DNA from: DATFVJ01 sp963851085
GTDB taxonomy: Bacteria; Actinomycetota; Actinomycetes; Streptosporangiales; Streptosporangiaceae
Reading direction: 5' to 3'
Assembly: GCA_963851085.1 (NCBI GenBank)
Contig: CAWKNX010000013.1
Span: 154,036-218,035, forward strand
DNA length: 64,000 nt
Part shown: positions 27,839-37,100 of the stretch, in pieces
How positions within the stretch are numbered: position 1 is the stretch's first letter
Layout: every line of letters starts with the position of its first letter
Translations under genes and position numbers: made by a program
The notes under the pieces: model-generated
Database searches by the model: none
Told to the model about the DNA's origin: nothing
The model's input: only the letters and a program-made list of their open reading frames with translations

Positions 27839-29104
27839 TCACGCCCCGAGCGGTCGCGGCTCAGCCCGGCCTGACGGGGTGGTGGACAGGCGCTTGGCCG
27901 ACGGGTTGGGCCGCACGGCCTGCTCGGGAAGGTTGCCCTCGAGGCGGAGCATCCCCAGGGCAGAGCCGGCCACACCGACGGCGAGCAGGAGCCACATGCC
28001 GGTGGCGGACAGGGAAAGCAGCGCAGTTAGCAGGGCGGGCGCCAGGGCCGTCGGAATGGCCCAGGAGAGCTGGTAGACCGCGAGGTGACGGCCACGCGTG
28101 GCCTCCGGCGCGGCCCCGGCGACCAGCGCCGAGGCGGTGGCTCCGTGCAGCAGTTCCCCCACCGTGAACGCCGCTGTCGCCGCGAACACGCCGACCATCA
28201 GGGCGGTTCCCGTGGACATCACCCCAAGCACGGCGAAGGACACGAACGAGCAGGCGAACACCGTGGCGCCAAGCGCGACGGCGCGGGTACGGCGGTATCT
28301 GGTGAGAACCCGGGTGACCGGTATCTGAAGCGCCGCGATGCCCACCGTGTTGACCGCGTAGAGCACGCCCACCAGAGAACTCGGCGCGCCGAGTTCCTGG
28401 GTTATGTACAACGGCAGGCTTACGGTCAGCACCATGTAGCCGAACGCCGTCGGGACGTTCAGCAGGGTGAGCGCGAGAAACGGACGGTTGTGCGCGACCA
28501 GCCGGTACCCACGCCGCGTTGGTGCCGCGGCCGGCCGGGTCGCGCGTGACGTGGGGATCGTCCGGATGAGCGCGGCGGCCACCACGAACGCGGCCGCGCT
28601 GGTGAGGACGATCGCGTGATAGGCGGCATCGCTGCCCAGCGCCAGCGCGGAGCCCGCGATCAGGCCTCCGGCGCCGAGACCGGCGTTACGCAGGCTGCGC
28701 TGCGCCGCGAGGAGCCTGTCCCTGGCCGCGCCCTGGGCGATCTCCGCGATGAAGGACTGGATCGACGGCGAGAACGAGACGTCGCCGAACGCGACAAGCG
28801 CGACGATGCCGAACATCGGCACGGCCGAGTGCACCAGCGGATAGGTGGCGAAACCCGCGGCCCGCAGCAGGTAACCGCCGACGACGACGGCGCGGGCGCC
28901 GTAGCGGTCCACGAGAACCCCGGTAATCGGGTTGCTCACCAGGCCCGCCAGCGCCGCGGCCGTCATGATGGCGCCCACCTGCGCGATCGGCAGGCCGGTG
29001 GTGTGGTGGAAATACAGCAGGGACAGCGGGAGGTACATGCCGCTGCCTGTCGCGTCGACCAGCATCCCCAGCATGTACCTCAGTTGGCCCGACAGGCCCT
29101 TCAC
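27839..29104 (-). CDS. MFS transporter (probable product exporter)
   Basis: 421 residues. GTG 29104 overlaps the upstream ATP-grasp stop by 4 bp (GTGA). Roughly twelve hydrophobic segments are visible; between segments 2 and 3 lies the MFS loop GVLVDRYGARAVVVGG, with a second loop VTRVLTRYRRTRAVALG between segments 8 and 9. It is the last gene of the five-gene coupled operon and is most likely the exporter or self-resistance pump of its product, in the plasma membrane. Confidence 0.88.
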   Translation of the reverse strand: MKGLSGQLRYMLGMLVDATGSGMYLPLSLLYFHHTTGLPIAQVGAIMTAAALAGLVSNPITGVLVDRYGARAVVVGGYLLRAAGFATYPLVHSAVPMFGIVALVAFGDVSFSPSIQSFIAEIAQGAARDRLLAAQRSLRNAGLGAGGLIAGSALALGSDAAYHAIVLTSAAAFVVAAALIRTIPTSRATRPAAAPTRRGYRLVAHNRPFLALTLLNVPTAFGYMVLTVSLPLYITQELGAPSSLVGVLYAVNTVGIAALQIPVTRVLTRYRRTRAVALGATVFACSFVSFAVLGVMSTGTALMVGVFAATAAFTVGELLHGATASALVAGAAPEATRGRHLAVYQLSWAIPTALAPALLTALLSLSATGMWLLLAVGVAGSALGMLRLEGNLPEQAVRPNPSAKRLSTTPSGRAEPRPLGA

Positions 29105-30369
29105 GGTGCGCCTACGATGTCGATCTGGGCCTCGAAGCGGGCCCCGAGGTCGCGCAGCCTGCGTTCGCACTCCGCGCGGTTGGCCGCGGAACCGACCACG
29201 GCGGTGAGGAAGTCCGACGAGCCTGAGGCGGGTGCGATCACCTGGCCCGGCCGCGCATAGACCCAGAACCCCTCGACCCAGGGCTCCGCCGGAACCGCGG
29301 GCACGGAGCGGACCAGCCCCGGCCGCTTCATCGTCAGCATCTGTCCGGACATCGCCTGCGGACTTGGCCGCTGTCCGCCGCGCAGGGCCTCCCTGAGCGC
29401 GGGCAGCGGCAGACCGACCTGCGCGCGTGTCGCGTACTCGCCGAGGTTGAAGCCGAACATGGCATGGAAGACCTCACGGATCTTCGCGCCGCCCGGCCTG
29501 CTAGCGATCTCGCACAGGACCAGGCGGTCGTCAGGAGTGTGGAAGACCTCCGCGTGGAAGGCGTGATCGCGCAACCGACTGCCTGGGTGCTTCAGTGCCG
29601 CCAGGATCTTGTCGGTCAACGCAAGCAGCCTGCCGGTCAGGGGGTCGTCCGGATCCAGGGTCAGGTCAACCCGCGCGCCCGGATCGGTCCCGAAGGAAGC
29701 CAGGTCGTACTGGTACTGGGAAGGCCAGGCCAGCACCGTCCGGCCGCTGACCACGAGTCCGTCGACGTGACACATGCGCCCTGGCACGAACGCCTCGAGC
29801 AGCAGGTCCTCGCGTGGTGAGCCGGAGTACGCCCGGGCCAGGCAGTCCTCCAGTTCATCCCGGTCGCCGACGATGCGCAGGCCGATGGCGTTGAAGCCGG
29901 CACGGTCCTTGCACACCAGCGGGAAACCGTGCCTGCCGGCGAACGCCCGTGCCTGCCCTGCGGTGCGCGGCACTATGTGCGCCGCGACCTCGACGCCGGC
30001 CCGCATGACGCGTTGCTTCATCAGTGCCTTGTCGCGGAACGGCAGCACGTCGGCGGTCCATGCCCCGCTCAGGCCCAGGTGCTCGCGGAGCCACGCCGCC
30101 GAGTCCACGTCAGCTTCGTGGTGTGCGATGACACGCGTGGCGCCGAACTCGGCGGCCAGTTCGAGTCCGCGCTTGAGCACCAGATCGTTTTCGAAATGGT
30201 CCAGGACCTCCAGTCGGGCGTAGCCGAGGTGGCCGGCGGGCACCTCCTCACCGAACAGTTCGATCTTGTCGCGGGCCGCGAGGACGGCCACGTCGCCGTC
30301 GTAGCCGGCCAGCCACTGGTCGTAGGGGAAGGGTTCGAGCGGATTGCGGTGCAGGATGAGAACGCTCAT
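29101..30369 (-). CDS. ATP-grasp ligase 2
   Basis: 422 residues; starts in an ATGA overlap with ligase 1. The ATP-grasp core includes FPLVCKDRAGFNAIGLRIV (lysine and glycine-rich loop), LLLEAFVPGRMCHVDGL (adenine-binding strand and metal region) and HAEVFHTPDDRLVLCEIASRPGG (metal-binding Glu/Asn-type end). The N-terminal 100 residues form a preceding alpha/beta domain. Such proteins join a carboxylate, activated as acyl phosphate, to an amine or another nucleophile. Substrates cannot be read. Two successive ATP-grasp genes imply two ligation steps, or one ligation and one amidation. Confidence 0.87.
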   Translation of the reverse strand: MSVLILHRNPLEPFPYDQWLAGYDGDVAVLAARDKIELFGEEVPAGHLGYARLEVLDHFENDLVLKRGLELAAEFGATRVIAHHEADVDSAAWLREHLGLSGAWTADVLPFRDKALMKQRVMRAGVEVAAHIVPRTAGQARAFAGRHGFPLVCKDRAGFNAIGLRIVGDRDELEDCLARAYSGSPREDLLLEAFVPGRMCHVDGLVVSGRTVLAWPSQYQYDLASFGTDPGARVDLTLDPDDPLTGRLLALTDKILAALKHPGSRLRDHAFHAEVFHTPDDRLVLCEIASRPGGAKIREVFHAMFGFNLGEYATRAQVGLPLPALREALRGGQRPSPQAMSGQMLTMKRPGLVRSVPAVPAEPWVEGFWVYARPGQVIAPASGSSDFLTAVVGSAANRAECERRLRDLGARFEAQIDIVGAP

Positions 30370-31673
30370 GCGTACGTCACCGCCAGGCTCGCATGGCTGT
30401 TCACCTCGGCCACGTGGGCCAGCCGCGTCTGTCCGTCGTCGCCAAGCACGCGCACCTCGATGGTGTCGCGGATGAGTTCCGCGCCGCGCCGGATGGCTGC
30501 CGTGGTGTCCGGCGCGGCCACCGCGACCAGCCCGAGCCGGTCCCAGTTGTCCCGCAGCGAACGCACCGCGTCGCCCGGCTTCGCGGTGATGCGGACCGCG
30601 AGCGCACCCTCCTGCCGAAGTGCCGTTTCGACGCCGGCGACCGACTCCACCTGCCCCGGTTCGCCGACCAGAAATCGCGTGCTCGCGCCGGCGTACGCCT
30701 CCGGCCGGTCGGGAAGCTCGGCGACGAGGCCGAACGGCCAGCCGACCGCGAGCATGGTCAGATCGATGCCGTACGCGGCTTTGACAAGGTCAGGGATGGC
30801 GTCGCCGCCGAAGCGGGTGTGGCCCTCGATAACACTGGGTCCGCGCGCGCTGATCCGCACCTCGGTGTGGCCCAGGCCGTCCCTGACACCCATCAGATCG
30901 AGAAAGCGGCTCACGCACGCGCGCACGTGCTCGCACACGTACTCGTCCAGTCGCGCGGGCACGGCATGGCCAAGTTCGGCGAAGTGGCCGGCCTCGGTGA
31001 ACTTCTCGGTGATCGTTATGACCACATGGCGGCCGGAGAAACTGAAGGACTCCACGCTGTACTCGGCGCCGTCGATGTACTCCTCCATCAGGAAGTCCTG
31101 CAGGACGAACAGCGTCGAGATCCGGTCGGTCCTGGTACCGCGAAGGCGCCTGACTTCGGTCCACACCCGCTCGAGGTCCGCGGGACCGCCGACCCGGAAC
31201 ACGCCGATGCTCGCGGTGGCATCGGTCGGCTTGACGATGAACGGGTAGCCGAACCGGGCGCCGAAGACCGCCAGGTCCTCGCGGTCGCGCAGTGGCGCGG
31301 CGCCGACCGCCGCCGGGTCCAGACTGGCGAGGTGCAGGCGCATGGCCCACTTGTCGCGAATTCTCCTGGTGACCTCGTAGCCGGTGCCGCCGAGATCGAA
31401 CATGTCGTTGATCCGTGCCGCGGCCTCGAGGCCCGGTTCCGTGAGTGACAAGGCGGCGCTGAATCCCGGCGATTCTTGCAGCTCGAGAACGATCGGCTCG
31501 GCAAGATCCCAATCGGTGTAGTCCACGACACGGATGACGTCCGCGAGCCGTTCCTGCGCCGCGGTGACCTTGGTGGGGTGCTGTAGCAGCAGGACGTGCA
31601 GGCCGAGTTCCTTGGCCTTGATCACTGTCTCGTCAGTGCCGCCGACAAGCAACAGCGTCTTCTGGGGGTTCAT
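30366..31673 (-). CDS. ATP-grasp ligase 1 (amino-acid ligase/BacD-like)
   Basis: 435 residues from ATG 31673, which has AAGGAG nine bases upstream and overlaps the cysteine-synthase-like stop by 4 bp; the long upstream frame is a shadow of that gene. The N-terminal domain begins KTLLLVGGTDETVIKAKELG, the ATP-grasp core has YPFIVKPTDATASIGVFRV and FLMEEYIDGAEYSVESFSF, and VIEGHTRFGGDAIPDLV supplies the metal-binding end. This is the biotin-carboxylase-like layout of L-amino-acid ligases such as BacD/YwfE and of D-alanine-ligase relatives. It probably joins the amino acid made by the upstream enzymes to a second one. Confidence 0.87.
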   Translation of the reverse strand: MNPQKTLLLVGGTDETVIKAKELGLHVLLLQHPTKVTAAQERLADVIRVVDYTDWDLAEPIVLELQESPGFSAALSLTEPGLEAAARINDMFDLGGTGYEVTRRIRDKWAMRLHLASLDPAAVGAAPLRDREDLAVFGARFGYPFIVKPTDATASIGVFRVGGPADLERVWTEVRRLRGTRTDRISTLFVLQDFLMEEYIDGAEYSVESFSFSGRHVVITITEKFTEAGHFAELGHAVPARLDEYVCEHVRACVSRFLDLMGVRDGLGHTEVRISARGPSVIEGHTRFGGDAIPDLVKAAYGIDLTMLAVGWPFGLVAELPDRPEAYAGASTRFLVGEPGQVESVAGVETALRQEGALAVRITAKPGDAVRSLRDNWDRLGLVAVAAPDTTAAIRRGAELIRDTIEVRVLGDDGQTRLAHVAEVNSHASLAVTYA

Positions 31674-32701
31674 CGTTGTGCTCCTTCTGCGGTCAGGTTG
31701 CTTCGCGGCGCCGGCCTCCGGTGCGGCTTCGCGGTGTTCTGTTGCGGGGTTGACCAGACGCTCAGGTAGCGCTCGCCCGTGTCCGGGAGGACAACCGTGA
31801 TGGTCCGGCCGGCGTTCTCGGCGCGCCGGGCCACTCGCATGGCGGCGTGCACCGCGGCCCCCGAGGAGATCCCGGCGAGGACGCCGACCCTTCTGGCCAG
31901 CCACTTCGCGGTGTCCATGGCCTCGCCGTCGGTCACGGTCAGCACCTCGTCGATGAGGTCGACGTCGGTTGTGTCCGCGATGAAGCCGCCATTCAGCCCG
32001 GGAATGGCGTGCGTTCCCGCGAATCCCCTGGACAGCAACGGCGAGGACGCCGGCTCGACCGCGACCGCCCTGAGCGTGGGGTTCTGCTGCTTCAGGTACG
32101 ACGCCGTGCCGCAGAGGGTGCCGCCGGTCCCGACGCCGCACACCAGGATGTCGACCCGGCCTTCGGTGTCCGACCAGATCTCCGGGCCGGTCGTCTCGCG
32201 ATGGGCACGCACGTTGTCGGCGTTCGCGTGCTGCCTGGAAAACCAGGAGCCCGGCGTGCGATTGTGCAGCTCTTCGGCCTTGTCGACGGCACCCTGGTAG
32301 CGCTCATCACGGGGGGTGAGGACAACCTCGGCGCCCAGCGCCTGGAGCAGCCCGATCCGTTCGGCCGTCGCGCTGTCGGGCAGCACGATCAGGCAGCGGT
32401 AGCCACGCGCGGCTGACAGCGCCGCCAGCGCGATTCCGGTGTTGCCCGAGGTCGCCTCGATCACGGTGCCACCGGGCGCCAGGAGCCCGGCGGCCTCGGC
32501 GGCGCGGAGCATGAACAGGGCAGCCCGGTCCTTGATGCTCGCGAGCGGGTTGGCCGACTCGAGCTTGGCCAGCACCGAAGCCCCAGGGGCCGCGCCTTCG
32601 ACGGGCAGCCGGAGTAGGGGCGTGTTGCCGATCAGGTCTTCGATGCTGTCGGCGATGCGAGGCGCGAGGGTAGGCAGTTCTTGTGAAATCCGGCTGAGCA
32701 T
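31670..32701 (-). CDS. Cysteine-synthase-family PLP enzyme (beta-substituted alanine synthase)
   Basis: 343 residues from ATG 32701 with GGAGGGG seven bases upstream. Fold-type II PLP enzyme: IGNTPLLRL, NPLASIKDRAAL with the PLP lysine, EATSGNTGIAL, GVGTGGTLCGTASYL and the C-terminal SSGAA. It resembles O-acetylserine sulfhydrylases and also enzymes that put other nucleophiles on the serine beta-carbon (SbnA, DcsD). A dedicated serine acetyltransferase 53 bp upstream supplies O-acetylserine. Placement before two ATP-grasp ligases argues for a special amino acid and not plain cysteine. The last 20 residues are an Arg/Pro-rich tail. Confidence 0.88.
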   Translation of the reverse strand: MLSRISQELPTLAPRIADSIEDLIGNTPLLRLPVEGAAPGASVLAKLESANPLASIKDRAALFMLRAAEAAGLLAPGGTVIEATSGNTGIALAALSAARGYRCLIVLPDSATAERIGLLQALGAEVVLTPRDERYQGAVDKAEELHNRTPGSWFSRQHANADNVRAHRETTGPEIWSDTEGRVDILVCGVGTGGTLCGTASYLKQQNPTLRAVAVEPASSPLLSRGFAGTHAIPGLNGGFIADTTDVDLIDEVLTVTDGEAMDTAKWLARRVGVLAGISSGAAVHAAMRVARRAENAGRTITVVLPDTGERYLSVWSTPQQNTAKPHRRPAPRSNLTAEGAQR

Positions 32702-32754
32702 GTGTTCCCCTCCGATGTTCTGAGCGATGTCGCCTGCGGGAGAGGCGAACCTGT

Positions 32755-33411
32755 TCACCACGAACCTGCCGATGAGGTATGGCGCAGCAGCTCGAAGGCC
32801 AGCTGGGCACCTTGCTGGTGTCCCGTCACGGCCGCAGGAGCGAGGGCCCTGGCGCCCGCGGGCACGTCCTCGATGACCAGCGCCTGTGCTCCGATCACCG
32901 CGCGATCACCAACTGTCACCGGTCCGAGGACGGTGGCGTTGGCGCCGAGCACCGCTCCCGTGCCGACAACCGGGTGCCGGCGTTCTCCCTCAGCGCGCAG
33001 GTTGTCGTGCCACCAGCCGAGAGCGCCGAGGGTCACCTGGTGGTAGATCGTGACGTCGTCACCCACGACCGCGGTCTCGCCGATGACCACGGCGGCGCCG
33101 TGGTCGATGAATACGCCGCGGCCCAATACCGCGCCGGGGTGGATCTCAACGCCGGTGATCGCGCGCGCGAGCAGCATTGCCAGGCGTGCCGACGCGCGCC
33201 ATCCCCGGCGATGTATCCGGTGCGCCACGCGATGTACCCAGATCGCCAATAGCCCGGGGTGCAGCAGGGCTTCCCGCTGAGTGTGAACGGACGGGTCTCG
33301 GGCAACGACCGTGCGAAGATCCTCCCGAAATGTCCGGAAGAGACCTGGTCGCATGCCCGGGCGATCGGTATTTCGCCCGGACGAGATCGCCGGCGTACGT
33401 GAGTAGCTCAC
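32755..33411 (-). CDS. cysE: Serine O-acetyltransferase
   Basis: 218 residues from GTG 33411 (GGGAGG ten bases upstream; a TTG ten codons earlier lies at the frame start). The N-terminal helical part has RDPSVHTQREALLHPGLLAIWVHR, then left-handed beta-helix hexapeptides: IHPGAVLGRGVFIDHG, VVIGETAVVGDDVTIYHQVTLG and a terminal hexapeptide series. It makes O-acetyl-L-serine from serine and acetyl-CoA in the cytoplasm. Position directly before the cysteine-synthase homologue shows the two act in sequence. The usual feedback-sensitive C-terminal tail is replaced by an unrelated short end, so cysteine inhibition may be reduced (inference). Confidence 0.9.
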   Translation of the reverse strand: MSYSRTPAISSGRNTDRPGMRPGLFRTFREDLRTVVARDPSVHTQREALLHPGLLAIWVHRVAHRIHRRGWRASARLAMLLARAITGVEIHPGAVLGRGVFIDHGAAVVIGETAVVGDDVTIYHQVTLGALGWWHDNLRAEGERRHPVVGTGAVLGANATVLGPVTVGDRAVIGAQALVIEDVPAGARALAPAAVTGHQQGAQLAFELLRHTSSAGSW

Positions 33412-33444
33412 TGGCTGACCGCCTCCCTGCCGCTTCGTCAATGG

Positions 33445-33669
33445 TCAGTAGCTCGGTGATTTGCACAGCAAATCCTTGCGGCTCAAGATCTCTGGAATGT
33501 AGACGCGTTCATTCCACGATTCTTTCTCGACCGGCTCGAGGGCAATTGATATCACCTCTTCCTGGCAGCCGAAAGCGTTTTTTATGGTCTGGGTTATCGC
33601 CGTGACCAATTCGGCCTGCTGCGCTTCGCTGAGCGAAACGGGGAAGTACTTAATATTCACGTGTGGCAT
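33445..33669 (-). CDS. 4-oxalocrotonate tautomerase-family protein
   Basis: 74 residues when started at ATG 33669, with GGAG six bases upstream. This start places proline directly after the initiator methionine (MPHVNIKYF), the catalytic Pro1 of the tautomerase family; the frame extends five codons upstream but would bury it. Size and strand pattern fit 4-OT/PptA subunits that form dimers or hexamers. It is the first gene of the operon, 33 bp before serine acetyltransferase. Its substrate, possibly an enol/keto intermediate of the unusual amino acid, is unknown. Confidence 0.82.
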   Translation of the reverse strand: MPHVNIKYFPVSLSEAQQAELVTAITQTIKNAFGCQEEVISIALEPVEKESWNERVYIPEILSRKDLLCKSPSY

Positions 33670-33948
33670 GCTGAACTCCAACATTGTCAGGTGGGTTTTC
33701 CCGCGGACTCGCGGCAGATATGCCGCGCGCCGTGATCAGCACGATGTTCGTCATGGGCGGCACTCACTCTCGGCGCCAGCGTCCGGCAGGCCGGCGGCGC
33801 CCTGATCGGTTTGGTGGCCGGCTAGTTTCAGGTAGCGAACCACCGCCCGCTTTCGGCTGGGTTCCGGTTCGCTTCTGGCCGCCGAGCTGCGCCGGGGACG
33901 TCGAGCGTGCAGCGGGAGGCGCCGGTTGAACGCATCCCCGTCTCGCCT

Positions 33949-34137
33949 CGTAATCCCGTGATTCCGTACCGTGATTATGTTACTCTCGGCTAATAGACAT
34001 TAACTCCGCGTTACGAACGCCCTGTCCCGCCACGTAATCCCGTGGTTCCGGGCTGTTAAAGCCCGAGACACTCGGCAGGTGCTGTTCGGCTCCGGAATAT
34101 TGGCCTAGCAGACATTCCTGACGCGTAATCTCGTCGC
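33949..34137. repeat. Direct repeats in the divergent regulator/operon promoter region
   Basis: CGTAATCCCGTGATTCCG (33949-33966) recurs as CGTAATCCCGTGGTTCCG (34033-34050) and in part as CGTAATCTCGTCG (34123-34135), 84-90 bp apart. A second motif, TAATAGACATT (33991) and TAGCAGACATT (34106), shows the same offset. These look like binding sites of a regulator serving both the SARP gene and the tautomerase operon. Confidence 0.65.
33974..34003 (-). promoter_or_regulatory. Candidate promoter toward the tautomerase/ATP-grasp operon
   Basis: On the minus strand TTAATG, 18 bases, then CATAAT. It lies in a markedly AT-rich patch about 300 bp upstream of the tautomerase gene. Only a partial match to the sigma-70 consensus. 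Confidence 0.35.
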
Positions 34138-34143
34138 TATAAT
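34115..34143 (+). promoter_or_regulatory. Candidate promoter of the SARP gene
   Basis: A perfect TATAAT (34138-34143), rare in such GC-rich DNA, lies 42 bp before the SARP start codon. A poor -35 (TTCCTG) sits 17 bases upstream, as expected for an activator-dependent promoter. The CGTAATCTCGTCG repeat fills the spacer. Confidence 0.5.
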
Positions 34144-34185
34144 CAAGCTCGACTGGTGGTGGGGAGTCGCTCGGGAGGGGGGAGC

Positions 34186-37100
34186 ATGGCACTCCGGCTC
34201 TTGGGGCCCCTCGAGCTCGTTGTCGGCGGTCGCTCCCTCCACCTCGGCGGGCCGAGGCAGCAGGTTGTCTTGGCGATGCTTTCCCTGAATGTCAACAGCG
34301 TGACATCCGTAGACCAACTCATCGAGGCGGTCTGGCAGGAGGATCCACCCACCACGGCGCGCGGCCAAATCCAAGTCTGCATCTCGTCGCTTCGCAAGCT
34401 GTTCGCCGAGGCCGGGCGTCCCGATGCGATCACGACCCGCGGTCCGGGATACGAGCTCCAATTGGGGCCGAATGACGTGGACAGCCTGGGGTTCGCCAAT
34501 CAGCTCGCTGCCGCGAAAGGGCACATCAATGCCAGGCGCGCCGCGGACGCGGTCCGAACGCTGCGGGCGGCGCTGGCGCTGTGGCGCGGTGCGGCGCTGG
34601 CCGGTGTGGAGAGCGAGCTCGTCCAGCGGGGCGCGACCGCACTGGAAGAGCAGCGGCTTGCGGCCATCGAGGAGCGCCTGCGGCTGGAACTCGAGCTGGG
34701 CTGGCACGAAGGTCTCACCGCGGAGCTGCAGGCCCTGGTGGGCGAGTACCCGCTCAGGGAACGGCTCCACGGTTTCCTCATGCTGGCGCTGTACCGCTCC
34801 GGGCGGCAGGCCGAGGCCCTGGGAGTCTTCCGCGGCGCCCGCGCGACCCTGATTGATGAAGTAGGCATCGAGCCGGGCCAGGAGTTGCAGGATCTGGAGC
34901 GGGCCATCCTCAATCGAGATCCGGCGCTCGATCCTCCCAAGGCCAGCGACACTCCCGCAACGCCCTACGAGGTCCGCCCGGCCACCGCCGGCCCACCGCA
35001 GGAGTACCAGTGGCGAACATCGCCGCAGCAGCTCCCGGCCGGCATCGCCGACTTCACCGGCCGGGCAGCCGAAGTCGCCCGGATCAGGCAGCTGCTCACC
35101 AGGAGCGACGACGCGGAATTTGCCGGGCCCGCCATGCTGATCGTCGCCCTCTCCGGCCGGGGGGGCGTTGGCAAGTCCAGCCTCGCGGTCCGGGTGGCTC
35201 ACATTCTCAGTGACCATTTCGAGGATGGTGTTCTCTACGCAGAGCTTCAGGGCTCGACCAGTCCTGACCTCGCGGCGACGAAACTGGCGCGCTTTCTGCG
35301 CGCCCTCGGAGTATCGGGCGCAGCCATCCCGGAAGATACGGATGAACGGGGCGAGCTCTACCGCAGCTGCCTGGCCAACAAGCGCGTACTCGTGGTGCTG
35401 GACGACGTCGCCAACGAGGACCAGGCGCTGCCGCTGCTGCCGGGCAGCCCAACGTGCGCGGTGATCACTACCAGCAGGAACAGGCTGACCGGCCTGCCGG
35501 GCGCATACCATGTCCCCGTCGAGGCATTCGGTGCCGCCGAATCCTTCGACATGCTGACCAGGATCATCGGCAGCGAACGCGTCCGGGCCGAGGAGACCGC
35601 CGCAACGGAGCTTGGTGAGCTCTGCGACGGCTTGCCCCTCGCTCTACGCATCGCGGCAGCCAAGCTGGCGACCCGTACACGTTGGCCGGTCAGCCGGCTG
35701 GTCCATCGCCTCCGCGACGAGGTGCACCGGCTGGACGAGCTGGAACATCGCGGATGGAAACTACGGTCCAGCATCGGCCTCACCTATGAGAACCTCGAAG
35801 AACCTGCGAAGCGGCTGTTCCGCCTGCTGGCGATGATCCGGGCACCCGATGTACCCTCCTGGACCGCCGCGGCACTGCTCGACACGGATCTCGTGGGTGC
35901 GGAAGAGGTGCTGGAGAGCCTGGTCGAAGCGCACATGCTGGACTCTGTCGCGTACCCGGACGCCAGAGGGCTTCGCTACCGCTTCCACGACCTGATCCGG
36001 GTCTACGCACGCGAACGGCTGGCCGAGACCGAGACGCAGGCAGAGCGAGATGCCGTGCTGGACAGGGTTCTTGGGGCGTGGCTCGCGCTCGCCGAGGTGG
36101 CGCACCGCAAGGAATACGGTGGCGACTACACGATCATCCACGGAAACGCGCCCCGGTGGCGACCGGAGGACGCGGATTGCGCCGACATGGTCGGCGATCC
36201 AATGGACTGGTGGGACAGCGAGCGGTCAGTCCTGGTGGCGGCCGTGCGCCAGGCGGCGGCCGCCGGACGCGACGAACTTTGCTGGGACCTCGCACTGAGC
36301 TGCACCACTTTGTTCGAGTCCAGGGGCTACTTCGACGACTGGCGCGAGGTCGCGCGGATAGCCCATGAGGTCGCGCAGCGAGCCGGGAACCGGACTGGAA
36401 CCGCTGCGATGCTTTACTCGATGGGCACGCTGAATATGTTCCAGAGCCGGCTTGCAGACGCGGACAGTTGCTTCAGCGCGGCCATGGAACTGTTCGACGC
36501 TGATGCCAACCGGCACGGCTGCGCACTTGTGCTCCGCAACTCCGCACATGTGGACGGGCTCCGGGGCGACAGCGACGCGATGATCGCGAAATATGACCGG
36601 GCGCTCATGCTCCTGCGAGATGTCGACGATCGCATCGGGGCCGCGCATGTCATGCGGAGCCAAGCGAGGTACTGGCTCAGCGTCGGGGACATGGAGCACG
36701 CGCGGCTGCTCCTGGAGCAGGCGCTTGACACGTGCCGACGGGTGGGATGCACCCGCGTCGAGTCACAGGTGCTGCACAGTTTCGCCGATCTGCATGTGAT
36801 CACCGGCGAACTCGAATTGGCCAGGCAGGAGCTGCACCGGGTGCTGCGCATCGTCCGCGATGGCGGTGACCGGATCGGGGAGGCCCACGCGCTGTACGGC
36901 TTGGGCATCGTACGGTACCGGGAAGGCCGGCTGGACACCGCGGCATCCACGATGACGCACGCACTGGAGCTGGCCAGCGGTTCGGGCGAACGATTGATCG
37001 AGGCGAAGGCCCGCTACACGCTGGCCGAGATCGAGTTCGCTCAGGGTAACGCCGAAGCAGGCACGATCCACCTCGATAGCGCCAAGAGCCTGTTCCAGGA

